NCBI GenBank assembly: GCA_902780635.1 | Contig: CACZGH010000013.1 | Coordinates: 1 to 64,000, forward strand | DNA: 64,000 bases | Direction: 5' to 3' | DNA from: an uncultured Prevotellaceae bacterium | Lineage (GTDB): Bacteria > Bacteroidota > Bacteroidia > Bacteroidales > Bacteroidaceae | Shown here: positions 47,056 to 58,100 of the stretch, piece after piece | How positions within the stretch are numbered: the stretch's first letter is position 1 | Layout: each line of letters opens with the position of its first letter | The notes under the pieces: generated by a model | The model's database searches: none | What the model was told of the DNA's origin: nothing | The model's input: only the letters and a program-made list of their open reading frames with translations | Program-made: the position numbers and the translations under genes

Positions 47056-49752
47056 TCAACGCCTCCCGCTCTGAGTGATCAGTTCACTGATGTTGGCGTT
47101 GAATTTCTCATTGCCCATCAGTTGCTCGATGCTGAGGTGCATACGGTAGCGCCAGTAATGCTTCGGGTTGGCGGGAATGTTGATGCGCTCGGCATTGGCA
47201 TCGGGCAACCTCAGCTTCTCATCGATAGCCAACCAGTCCTGAATAGACAGGATGCAGAGCATAGACGGAGAGGTGAGATGGCGGGAGATGATGTCACGGG
47301 CCAGCCAGCCTGGCAGCGGGTGTGGCGCATGGTCTCCACGATAGAGCATCGTGTTGTAGTATTCCTGTGTGCGCTGCTCATCCTCATCCCACCACTGGCG
47401 CAGTGTCGGCATGTCATGGCTGGAGATGGTGCAGACGGAGCGGTATGGATTGCGTGAAAGATGGCCGAACCTGACATTCGGGTCTTTGGGCATCGACTGC
47501 AGCTCCAGACTGAGCACTCGCAGCTCGTTCATCACCCAAGGCACACAGTCGGGCACCATGCCCAGATCCTCCGCACAAACCAGCATACGGGTGGCATCCA
47601 CCAGTCGTGGCAGTTTGCGCATGGCCTCCCGATACCAGAACTGGTTGTTACGACGATAGTAATAGTCGTTGTACAGGCGGTTGAACACATACTTGTCGTG
47701 GTCGGAGAGCGACTCGTAGATGAAGTCAAACTGGACAGAGATTCTCGGATGGAATTTGTTGGCATTTCTGTGGTCACGCAGGAAGAGCACATCGCTGATG
47801 AGGGCATAGAGCCCGTCGCGCAGCATGATGTCGGTCTCACTCGTCTTGCCTTCAAAGGCGGCCTCCACTTTGCGCTGTGTGTCGTAGGCAGGCCTCATAC
47901 GGTAACGTCCGTCGCCCTTTGGCTCCACGTAGGTGGCGCGCACCTCATCAGCATGTTCGTGGAAGATGCGGTCGAGCACCCAGTCTGTGATATAAGGTTC
48001 GGTGTACAGCAGCTCGTCGAAGTGCAGACCGTAGGCTTCTATCTCCTCACGGGTCATGCTGAGGGCTGGCGCAAACTGTCCGAGCAGACCGTGCACGGAG
48101 TTGATAGGAATCTCCCAGATGCGGAAGAAGCCCAGCACATGGTCGATGCGGTAAGCGTCAAAGAACTTCGACATATTGGAGAATCTTCTCACCCACCAGA
48201 TACAGTCGTCGGCAAGCATCTCATCCCAGTTGTACGTGGGGAAGCCCCAGTTCTGTCCATTAGCAGAGAAGTCATCGGGTGGCGCACCAGCCTGGCCATC
48301 GAGGTGGAAGTAACGGGGCTCTTGCCACACATCACAACCATATCGGTTGACACCGATGGGAATATCACCCTTGAGGATGACACCATGCTCACGGGCATAA
48401 TCGTGCACAGATTTCATCTGGCTGTTGAGCACATACTGCACATAATAATAATAGGCAACCTCACGATATGCCTTGCTGCGGGGGGATGACAGACTGGTGC
48501 GGTCGGCCTCATTCCATACCTGATGGTCGGGCCATTGGCTGTAGTCGGCAGTGCCATACTGGTCACGCAGCAGACAATACTGGGCATAGGGCACCAGCCA
48601 CTGCTTGGTCTCTTCAAAGAATTTCTTAAACAACTGCGAGGCGAGTGTCTTCTTTCCCTCCTGTGCAAAGAGCAATTTCAGGTATTCTGTCTTGGCGGCA
48701 TTGACACGCTCATAGTCTATCTGAGGAAGGGCATTGAGTTCCTGGCGCAACGCCTCAAAATGCGCGCGCTGCTCTTCGTCGGCGATGGCAGGCAGTGATG
48801 TCAAGTCCACATACTGGGGGTGAAGGGCAAAAATACTGATACAACTGTAGGGATAAGAGTCGGTCCAGGTGTGGGTAATCGTGGTGTCGTTGATAGGAAG
48901 GATTTGCAAGACACGCTGATGGGTCTTCGACACCCAGTCGATCATCTTGCGAAGGTCGCCGAAATCGCCTACGCCGAAACTGCTCTCGGAGCGCAAGGAA
49001 AACACGGGTACCAACGTGCCTGCGCACTTGATACCATAGAGGTCGAACCGCACCTCAGGCAACTCATAGACCACCACGTCGCCATCGTTCATCTCTGGCA
49101 GCACCACTACGCGGTTCTCACCCATCTCCCATAAGGGGGTCACATCGACATCCTCATCAAGAGCGGCAAACTTAAACTCAAGCCAGTTGGCAGAAAGGCT
49201 GCTGACATCGAGGTCTACTATCCACTCATTATAGTTGTGCTCCACCATAGGCACCGCATTCAAGGGCGACCAACCTCCCAACAGAGGATCACTGCCGATG
49301 ACGGCCAGATGCTCAAAGCCACGCAACTGTGGCGCACGCACCTTCAGTCGCACCGTTTTCAGAAAACTATGTTTCTGTGGGTCTATATGCTCACGTCGGT
49401 TGATGCACTCGGTGAATGCCGAACTGTATAGATAGGCATTGTCTGGTATGTCTATCCAGTGGTCATAGATGGTGTAGCTCTCACCTTTGCGAGCCACCAG
49501 TTCCAACCGATGGGTCTCAAGGGTCCATTCGCGGCGCACCATCTGTCCGTCACGCTTCACACTATAATAATAATCAAGGTAAGTACCGGCTTGAAGCACT
49601 TTGTTGAGGGAGCACATCCAGCGCTCGCCATTAAGGGTAGACATCTGGCACTCGATGATCTCTTTATCACCCTCACGATTGGAGGAGATAAGATTGAGCA
49701 CAATCTCTTCGCCAAATGCCGTCCTGTAGTCAATATTAAAATGTAAATTCAT
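47056..49752 (-). CDS. malQ: DPE2-like 4-alpha-glucanotransferase (GH77) with tandem CBM20
   Basis: This 898-residue cytoplasmic enzyme has no signal peptide. Two N-terminal CBM20 starch-binding domains (about 1-115 and 125-250; the second has LRGFEHLAVIGSDPLLGGWSP) precede a GH77 barrel. The catalytic triad is nucleophile Asp537 (YRIDHVLGFFR), Glu728 (CAEDLGM) and Asp780 (SSHDMPTLRQWW). The 191-residue gap between the first two is about 145 longer than in ordinary MalQ and matches the insertion of plant DPE2, which also has tandem CBM20. It would transfer glucosyl units between maltose, maltodextrins and glycogen. It is first gene of the amylolytic operon, downstream of a LacI-type palindrome. 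Confidence 0.95.
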   Translation of the reverse strand: MNLHFNIDYRTAFGEEIVLNLISSNREGDKEIIECQMSTLNGERWMCSLNKVLQAGTYLDYYYSVKRDGQMVRREWTLETHRLELVARKGESYTIYDHWIDIPDNAYLYSSAFTECINRREHIDPQKHSFLKTVRLKVRAPQLRGFEHLAVIGSDPLLGGWSPLNAVPMVEHNYNEWIVDLDVSSLSANWLEFKFAALDEDVDVTPLWEMGENRVVVLPEMNDGDVVVYELPEVRFDLYGIKCAGTLVPVFSLRSESSFGVGDFGDLRKMIDWVSKTHQRVLQILPINDTTITHTWTDSYPYSCISIFALHPQYVDLTSLPAIADEEQRAHFEALRQELNALPQIDYERVNAAKTEYLKLLFAQEGKKTLASQLFKKFFEETKQWLVPYAQYCLLRDQYGTADYSQWPDHQVWNEADRTSLSSPRSKAYREVAYYYYVQYVLNSQMKSVHDYAREHGVILKGDIPIGVNRYGCDVWQEPRYFHLDGQAGAPPDDFSANGQNWGFPTYNWDEMLADDCIWWVRRFSNMSKFFDAYRIDHVLGFFRIWEIPINSVHGLLGQFAPALSMTREEIEAYGLHFDELLYTEPYITDWVLDRIFHEHADEVRATYVEPKGDGRYRMRPAYDTQRKVEAAFEGKTSETDIMLRDGLYALISDVLFLRDHRNANKFHPRISVQFDFIYESLSDHDKYVFNRLYNDYYYRRNNQFWYREAMRKLPRLVDATRMLVCAEDLGMVPDCVPWVMNELRVLSLELQSMPKDPNVRFGHLSRNPYRSVCTISSHDMPTLRQWWDEDEQRTQEYYNTMLYRGDHAPHPLPGWLARDIISRHLTSPSMLCILSIQDWLAIDEKLRLPDANAERINIPANPKHYWRYRMHLSIEQLMGNEKFNANISELITQSGRR

Positions 49753-49838
49753 AATGACAGTTTGGTTAGTAATGATGGTGTAAAATTACAAATAATTCTT
49801 ACTCATTGTCATCCAAAACTTCAATTTCATCTCAATTT

Positions 49839-49860
49839 GTTGTGCAAACGTTTGCACAAC
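49839..49860. promoter_or_regulatory. 22-bp perfect palindrome, LacI-family operator
   Basis: The core TTGTGCAAACGTTTGCACAA with one more base on each side is perfectly symmetric around a central CG, the hallmark of LacI/GalR-family operators (GCAAACGTTTGC core). It lies 87 bp upstream of the malQ start. The LacI-family gene at 53778-54812 is the obvious candidate partner, and a degenerate copy lies next to that gene. Confidence 0.8.
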
Positions 49861-49884
49861 ACTTGCTTCTTGAAATATTGTCAT

Positions 49885-50122
49885 AAAAAATCGACCCGGA
49901 CTCTCACGAGCCCAGGTCTACACGCGCAATGTAAAATTCAATACCACCTACACTGGTGATGTTATTTTTTCTAAAAAGTGTATCTCAATTATATGAGGCC
50001 GATCATCAGCCCTTACTCACGTAGGAGTCGACACCGGCCTCAATTTCATAGTGATTAATAAAGTTTCAACTTTTCCTAAACATAAAACAAACTAAAATAT
50101 AATAAACCTAACCAATTAATTT
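49885..50122 (-). ncRNA. Putative structured leader or small RNA upstream of malQ
   Basis: A minus-strand promoter at 50161-50130 would start a transcript at about 50122. It would contain an 8-bp-closed hairpin (49994-50042, TGAGGCCG/CGGCCTCA with an inner CCTAC...GTAAGG stem), a smaller CACC/GGTG hairpin (about 49944-49960), and end in a 10-pair stem with two G-U pairs (49893-49918) followed by six U. It could be a free-standing RNA of about 235 nt or an attenuated leader of malQ. No Rfam family was recognised. Confidence 0.4.
49893..49918 (-). terminator. Terminator-like hairpin upstream of malQ
   Basis: On the minus strand GACCTGGGCT pairs with AGTCCGGGTC (two G-U wobbles) around CGTGAG, then GATTTTTTATG. 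The fold is good only for the minus-strand RNA. It lies 141 nt before the malQ start and would end any transcript from the 50130-50161 promoter. Confidence 0.6.
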
Positions 50123-50129
50123 CTGAATG

Positions 50130-50161
50130 CAAATTTAAAACATGTTTACTTAATACACAAA
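50130..50161 (-). promoter_or_regulatory. Consensus promoter reading towards malQ
   Basis: On the minus strand TTTG (50161-50158), 20 nt, then TAAATTTG (50137-50130): an exact match in sequence and spacing to the Bacteroidetes -33/-7 consensus. Its transcript would run through the hairpins described for the putative RNA. Confidence 0.6.
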
Positions 50162-50263
50162 TTCTAATGTAACATAGACTTTTGCAGGCGTAAAATCAAA
50201 AAGCATGTGATAAATACAGAAAGAAATGAAACAAAAATGCAACTCTCTCACATATAAATAAAA

Positions 50264-50271
50264 TAACTTTG
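50264..50271 (+). promoter_or_regulatory. -7 box TAACTTTG for the esterase gene
   Basis: A TAnnTTTG match lies 42 nt upstream of the ATG at 50313. No -33 TTTG is seen at the expected distance. Confidence 0.5.
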
Positions 50272-50309
50272 CATTCAACAATGTCAATAAAGTTATTACA
50301 AAATATTAA

Positions 50310-52268
<1,959 letters not shown>

Positions 52269-52280
52269 ATAGGAAGGAAA

Positions 52281-52322
52281 GGCCGGAAAAACCGGAATCT
52301 CCGGAAAGTCTGGATCTCCGGG
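52281..52322. repeat. Short CCGGAA-type intergenic repeat
   Basis: Four near-copies of a CCGGA/TCCGG unit follow the esterase stop codon by 13 nt. The self-complementary CCGG blocks can pair in several ways. No function is assigned. Confidence 0.45.
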
Positions 52323-52341
52323 TAAAATCTCTCCCTAAAAA

Positions 52342-52380
52342 TAAGCCAAGGCAGGACTAATAAACCCCTGCCTTGGCTTA
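52342..52380. terminator. Bidirectional terminator between esterase and symporter genes
   Basis: A 14-bp perfect stem TAAGCCAAGGCAGG/CCTGCCTTGGCTTA encloses an 11-nt loop. On the minus strand it is followed by TTTTTAG, a good tail for the symporter transcript; the plus side lacks a T run. Confidence 0.75.
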
Positions 52381-52418
52381 AACTACTAATTACTAACTAC
52401 TAATTACTAATTAATTAC
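52381..52418. repeat. Tandem heptamer array (ACTAATT-like) at the symporter stop codon
   Basis: Five to six degenerate copies of a TAATTAC/TAACTAC heptamer run into the stop codon of the minus-strand symporter gene (stop at 52411-52413). It resembles the heptamer arrays common between Bacteroidales genes. Confidence 0.6.
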
Positions 52419-53724
52419 TGACAGCTTTTTTGTCTTTCAAGCCAGCCACGCAGAGAGCGCCAATCCCCATAAGGACACCAGAAACAATCATCATCGTGCT
52501 CTGATGGCCGCCCAAAGCGGTGAAAATCGTGCCACCCAACAAGGCTGCCACTATCTGAGGTACACAGATGGTGCCATTGAAAAGTCCCAGGTAAGCACCC
52601 ATGTGGCCATATCCCTGCAATGCGTTGGTGACAAAGGTGAAAGGCATGGCCAGCATAGCGGCCCAACCACAACCGATGAGCAGGAACGGCACGATCTGCA
52701 GATATTTGTCAGGACAGAAAGGTATCAGTGCGAAACCGATGCCACCCAAAACCAAACTCATTGCGTAGGCCAGCTTCGTGCTCTTAAAGCGTGGCAGGAG
52801 CGTAGCCCACACCACACTGCCCATGGCCTGAATGGCATAAAGCACACCTGTCCAGTTGCCAGCCACCTGATAGGCTTCTGTCGTGGAGTCGGTGGTGCCC
52901 CAGACGGTCTCCGACACAGCGTCTGTGACATAAGTCCACATATAAAGCAATGCCGACCAACAGAAGAACTGCACCAGACCCACTTTCCAGAACATTGAGG
53001 GGGCATTCTTCAGCAACGCAAACCAGTTGGCCTTGTCTTCTTTTTCCTCCGACACAGGATTATACATACGATATTCCTGTGGATTCCATTCTTTCACCTT
53101 CAGTGTCGTGTAAATGACACAGAGGATGAGGATGGCGGCACCAATGTAGAACGACCACACCACCGATGGCGGCACAACACCCTCAGGAGCAGTGTTTTTA
53201 AGTCCTATCCAAGTAAAGACAAAGGGGAAGAGGAAACCGACCACACTACCAGCGTTGCAGAGAAACGACTGAATGGAGTAGGCTTTAGCCTTTTGTTTTT
53301 CGTTCACCATGTCGCCCACCAGCATCTTAAACGGCTGCATGGCCATATTGATGCTCGTGTCGAGCAGCATCAACATCACCAAACCGAAAATCATGACCGT
53401 AGAGACGGCCAGGCCCAGCGAACCGGAATTGGGCAACAGGCACATCACGGCAACAGCCATGGCAGCTCCGACAAAGAGATAGGGAATGCGGCGTCCAAAC
53501 CTACACCAGGTCTTGTCTGACAGGGTGCCCACAATCGGCTGCACCAAAATACCCATCAGCGGTGGTAATATCCAGAAAAAACTCAAATTGTGAGGGTCAG
53601 CACCCAAAGTGCGGAAAATGCGCGAGATATTGGCACTCTGAAGTGCGTAAGCTATCTGCACGCCAAAAAATCCGAAACTAAGATTCCATAGTTTCCAAAA
53701 CGTTAAATCGGGTTTTGTCTTCAT
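52411..53724 (-). CDS. MFS sugar:cation symporter (GPH/SLC45-like), probable maltose or maltodextrin permease
   Basis: This 437-residue inner-membrane protein has about 12 transmembrane segments. The N-terminal MKTKPDLTFWKLWNLSFGFFGVQIAYALQ and the loop GTLSDKTWCRFGRRIPYLFVG are characteristic of SLC45/GPH-type sugar porters found beside maltose genes in Bacteroidetes. It likely brings maltose or short maltodextrins from periplasm to cytoplasm for MalQ. It lies 53 nt downstream of the LacI-family gene on the same strand, so regulator and permease form a two-gene operon. Substrate specificity is inferred from context only. Confidence 0.85.
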   Translation of the reverse strand: MKTKPDLTFWKLWNLSFGFFGVQIAYALQSANISRIFRTLGADPHNLSFFWILPPLMGILVQPIVGTLSDKTWCRFGRRIPYLFVGAAMAVAVMCLLPNSGSLGLAVSTVMIFGLVMLMLLDTSINMAMQPFKMLVGDMVNEKQKAKAYSIQSFLCNAGSVVGFLFPFVFTWIGLKNTAPEGVVPPSVVWSFYIGAAILILCVIYTTLKVKEWNPQEYRMYNPVSEEKEDKANWFALLKNAPSMFWKVGLVQFFCWSALLYMWTYVTDAVSETVWGTTDSTTEAYQVAGNWTGVLYAIQAMGSVVWATLLPRFKSTKLAYAMSLVLGGIGFALIPFCPDKYLQIVPFLLIGCGWAAMLAMPFTFVTNALQGYGHMGAYLGLFNGTICVPQIVAALLGGTIFTALGGHQSTMMIVSGVLMGIGALCVAGLKDKKAVSN

Positions 53725-53777
53725 AGTTTTATTCTTTTATTATTGTTCTCTATTATATGGCCTTATTATGTTGTCTT

Positions 53778-54812
53778 TTATGATAATTTCCGGGTTGTGC
53801 CTCTCACTATCAGCCGAGTACGCACGACACGTTTCTCTGCACGATCCATCGGGAGAGAGCCTTCCACCTGACCAATCAGTATGTTGGCGGCCTCCTTGCC
53901 CACCATACGCCCACGCTGCTCTACAGTGGTGAGCATCGGGTCACAGGCAATAGCACGCTCTCCATTGGTAAACCCGCAGATAGACACATCGTCGGGCACA
54001 TGAAGGCCCATCCGCTTGGCCGTGTAGAGGATACCGATGGCGGTGTCGTCGTTGACGGCGAAAAAAGCATCCGGCCGGTCTTTCATCTCGAGGAGCTCCG
54101 GGGTGACCAGCTCAGCGTCTGCGCGGTTGTCGCAGATACGCACCAATTGCTCATCCATCTGCAATCCATGTCTAAATAGGGCGTCTTTATAACCGTTGAA
54201 ACGGTTTTTAGATATCTCCAGTTTCATCGAGGAACCATAGAAGGCAATCCGCCGACACCCCGTGTCTATCAGGTGTGTCACAGCAGTCATGGCTCCCATA
54301 TAGTCGTCCACCACGACTCGGCTGCAGTTGATACCCGTACATATACGATCGTAAAACACCAAGGGCACCCCACTATCCATCAGATGTTGAAAATGGGTAT
54401 ACTTCATCGTATCTTTCGCCTGAGAGACGATGACGCCACAGACTTTGTTTTCAAAAAACGACTGGCAGATACGCACCTCTCGCTCATACCGCTCGTCGCT
54501 CTGGGCCACCATCAGCTGATACCCCCTGGCTGAGGCCTCCTCTTCAATGCCACTCAGAATGGAAGAGAAATAGAAATGATTGATTTGAGGGATAATGACT
54601 CCGATGATCCGCAGCGGCCGCGTTTTACTGTTGCGCAGGGACTCCGCTAATAGGTTGGGCGTGAAATTATGCTCACGGGCATACGACTTGATGAGCTCTC
54701 GACGGTCCGGACTGATACGCGGACTGTCTTTCAGCGCCCTCGACACCGTGGCAACAGAGACACCAAGTGCCGTGGCGATGTCTTTCATCGTGATGGGTGA
54801 ATGTTCTTTCAT
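53778..54812 (-). CDS. LacI/GalR-family transcriptional regulator of the starch genes
   Basis: This 344-residue regulator has the LacI helix-turn-helix at about residues 9-30 (MKDIATALGVSVATVSRALKDS), the hinge NLLAESLRNSKTRPLRIIGVIIP and a periplasmic-binding-protein-like effector domain (YFSSILSGIEEEASARGYQLMV, VVVDDYMGAMTAVTHLIDTGCRRIA). It would bind CG-centred palindromes such as that at 49839-49860, with maltose or a maltodextrin as likely effector. It is divergent from susC, with a degenerate operator in between, and cotranscribed with the symporter. No SusR homologue is present in the window, so this protein is the candidate local control. Confidence 0.92.
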   Translation of the reverse strand: MKEHSPITMKDIATALGVSVATVSRALKDSPRISPDRRELIKSYAREHNFTPNLLAESLRNSKTRPLRIIGVIIPQINHFYFSSILSGIEEEASARGYQLMVAQSDERYEREVRICQSFFENKVCGVIVSQAKDTMKYTHFQHLMDSGVPLVFYDRICTGINCSRVVVDDYMGAMTAVTHLIDTGCRRIAFYGSSMKLEISKNRFNGYKDALFRHGLQMDEQLVRICDNRADAELVTPELLEMKDRPDAFFAVNDDTAIGILYTAKRMGLHVPDDVSICGFTNGERAIACDPMLTTVEQRGRMVGKEAANILIGQVEGSLPMDRAEKRVVRTRLIVRGTTRKLS

Positions 54813-54896
54813 CTCTCAACGTACTTAAAGTGGGTCCTAATATGGTAGGAGTGTCACACAAGTCTTTTGCATAGGCTTTGCATACATTCGCCGATG

Positions 54897-54904
54897 CAAA
54901 AGTA
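54897..54904 (-). promoter_or_regulatory. -7 box TACTTTTG for lacI-symporter operon
   Basis: A minus-strand TAnnTTTG match lies 85 nt upstream of the regulator ATG. No clear -33 element. Confidence 0.5.
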
Positions 54905-54954
54905 AGAAAAAGATGAATAAGTTGTTCTTCCACCTATTATTAAATATATAATTG

Positions 54955-54976
54955 TTTGTGCAAACGATTGCATTGG
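54955..54976. promoter_or_regulatory. Degenerate copy of the LacI-type operator
   Basis: TTTGTGCAAACGATTGCATT and the next two bases match 16-17 of the 22 positions of the palindrome at 49839-49860. The left half-site and central CG are intact; the right half-site is degraded. It is centred about 60 bp from each of the two divergent -7 boxes. Confidence 0.65.
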
Positions 54977-55027
54977 GCAAGATTAAAATTTTTATGTTAA
55001 AAAAAAACAACTTTAGCATATCTGTAT

Positions 55028-55035
55028 TATTTTTG
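55028..55035 (+). promoter_or_regulatory. -7 box TATTTTTG for the susCDEF operon
   Basis: A TAnnTTTG match lies 95 nt upstream of the susC ATG at 55130. The -33 region is not recognisable, so the promoter may need an activator. Confidence 0.55.
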
Positions 55036-55129
55036 CATTGTCTTTACATATGAAGCCAATTTATTAGCCTAACTGAAACATATACACTGTATATCTAAAC
55101 TTTAATATATCGTTAACTTAATAACAAAA

Positions 55130-58100
55130 ATGATGAAGCAGGTAAAAATCAAATTGCCTTTAAGGATGATGGCCATATTGTGTGGTTTCATCCTTTCCGC
55201 AAGTGCCTTTGCACAGTCATTAACTGTCAATGGCCATGTGAAAGATGCTACCGGCGAAGACATTATCGGCGCTACCGTCCGTGTGGTTGGACAACCCGGC
55301 GGTGTCGTCACTGACTTTGACGGTAACTTCGTGATAGAAGCCAAGCAAGGCGACAAGCTGCAGATCTCATACATCGGATATGAGACAGCAGAAGTGGCCG
55401 CTGCTCCCCATGTGGAGGTGATTTTGCAAGACGACTCCCATTCCCTCAACGAGGTGGTGGTCATCGGTTACGGTGTGGCCAGGAAAAACGACCTCACTGG
55501 TTCGGTGACCGCTGTCAAGCCCGATGAGAAGAACCACGGTCTCATCACCAACGCCCAAGACATGATGCAAGGTAAGATTGCAGGTGTGAGCGTGACCAAC
55601 TATGGCGGTGCCCCTGGTGGCGGTGCCAACATCACCATCCGTGGTGGCTCATCCCTCAACGCCAGCACCGACCCCCTTATCGTGATCGATGGTCTGGCCA
55701 TGGACAACGTTGGTGTCAAAGGTGCTGCCAACCCCCTGACGATGGTCAACCCCAACGACATCGAAAGCTTCACCGTGCTGAAAGATGCCTCTGCCACCGC
55801 CATCTACGGTAGCCGTGGTTCAAACGGTGTCATCATCATCACCACCAAAAAAGGCCGCTCCGGTATGGCTCCGAAAGTGAGCTACAACGGCAACGTCTCC
55901 TACTCGATGAAGAACAGCAAGCTCGACCTGCTGAATGCCGACGAGTACCGCAAGTTCATCAAGAGTTACTACGGTGAAGATTCTGAAGCAGCATCCCTCT
56001 TAGGCAATGCCAATACCGACTGGCAGGAGGAGATTTTCCATGGCGCTGTGAGCTCTGATCACAATGTGACCGTGCAGGGCGGCTTGAAGAATATGCCCTA
56101 TCGTTTCAGTGTAGGCTACACCGACCAAAACGGTATCCTGAAGACCTCCAACTTCCAGCGTGCAACTACCAGCGTCACCCTGAACCCCTCGCTGCTGAAC
56201 GACCACCTGAAGTTCAACATCAACGGCAAGTTCATGTACGCCCACACCCACTATGCCAACGAGGCAGCCATCGGTGATGCCATGCGTATGGACCCCACAC
56301 AGCCCATCACCTCAACTGATGAGAAATACAAGAACTTCCACGGCTATTGGCAATGGACTGATACCGGTGCTTCGCTGAAAGACCCCAACTTCCCTATCTT
56401 GTGGAACCGTAACACCGTAGCCAATCCTCTCTCACGTCTTTATGAGAAGAACGACCGCGCCAACTCCTACGACTACATGGGTGGTATCGAGGCAGACTAT
56501 CAGATACACGGTTTTGAGGACCTGCGCCTCCATGCCAGTGCCAACGGCGACTGGGCCAACGGTAAGCAGGACACCGACTATGCCGACTGGGGACCCTCCA
56601 ACTTCTACTATGGCAACAGTGGTTACTCCAAGGAGCACAAATACAACCTCACTTTCTCTGCCTATGCACAGTATTACAAAGACTTCCTCAAGACCCAGCA
56701 CTTCGACATCATGGTGGGTTATGAGTGGAGCCATAGCAAGCACTGGGGCGAGTCGTTCTATGCCGGCCGTTACCCGATGACCACACAGCAAATCATCTCT
56801 TTGGATGACGGAACGACTCTGGATGCCAAAGGCAAGCAATATCCCTATGACGCAAAAGTCATCCCATGGAAGTCTGAGAGCTTCCTCGTGAGCTTCTTCG
56901 GCCGCGCCAACTACATTGCCTTCGACCGCTATATGGTGACTGCCACTGTGCGCCGTGACGGTTCGTCACGCTTCTTCGATCACTGGGCCACCTTCCCGTC
57001 TGTTGCCCTCGGTTGGAAAATCAACGAAGAGGCTCCTCTGCGCAACGTCAGTTGGATAGACGAAATCAAACTCCGCTTAGGCTGGGGTAAGACCGGTCAG
57101 CAGGATGGCATCGGCGACTACAACTATTTCGCCAGTTACAACGTGAACTCCACCAATGTAGACGGCCGCTATCCTATTCTCGGCGTCAATGACGAAGGAC
57201 TTCTCTATCGCCCCGACGCATACAACAAGAACCTGAAATGGGAGACCACCACTACCTACAACGCTGGTCTCGACTTCCAGTTCTTCCACAACCGTGTAAG
57301 CGGTAGTATCGATTACTATTACCGCAAGACCACCGACCTGATCAACTGGGCATCGGTATCTGCAGGTTCCAACTTCCGCAACACCGTGCCGACCAACATC
57401 GGATCACTGGAGAACCGAGGCGTTGAGGCATCGCTCACCGTCCGTCCCGTGGTGACTGAAAACTGGCAGTGGGAGGTAACCGCCAACTTCACTTATAACA
57501 AGAACAAGATCACCGAGCTGACAGGCGAAGCCTCCAAAATCACCACTGGTGGCATCTCAGCAGGTACCGGTATGACCTGTCAGATTCATACCGTGGGTTA
57601 TCCCGCTTACTCCTACTACGTCTATCAGCAAGTCTATGACCAGGCAGGAAAGCCCATCGAAGGTGTGTATGTGGATCGCAATGCCGACGGCATCATCAAC
57701 AACTCCGACCTCTATATCTATAAGAGCCCGTTCGCACCCTACACTGCCGGTCTGAGCTCACGTCTGCAATACAAGAATGTGGACTTCGGTTTCGGTCTGC
57801 GCGCCAATTTCGACAACTATGTCTACTGGGACAAGAGAATGAGTTACAACAACACCGAGAAACGTTTCGACTCATCGTTCGGCTACCTGCAGAACACGAT
57901 GCCTGAGGCTGTAGCAGCGGGTTGGGTGACCTACGACCATCCCCTCTCCGACTATTTCGTCCGCAATGCCTCATTCCTCAAGTGTGACAACATCACTTTG
58001 GGCTACTCGTTCAGCAACCTTTTCAAGGGCGGCAACTACAACGGTCTGACCGGACGTATCTATGCATCTGCCACCAACGTGTTCACCATCACCAAGTACA

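Larger units (their letters stand above)
54813..55129. other. Divergent control region between the LacI-family gene and susC
   Basis: This 317-bp AT-rich spacer has no gene. It carries a minus-strand -7 box (TACTTTTG, 54897-54904), a degenerate LacI-type operator (54955-54976) and a plus-strand -7 box (TATTTTTG, 55028-55035), the operator lying midway between the two boxes. Confidence 0.7.

Noticed and set aside
47461-48489. Long open frame (342 codons) on the plus strand
   Set aside because: It is antisense to the GH77 gene, with a His/Val-rich composition typical of reverse-strand shadows in this genome.
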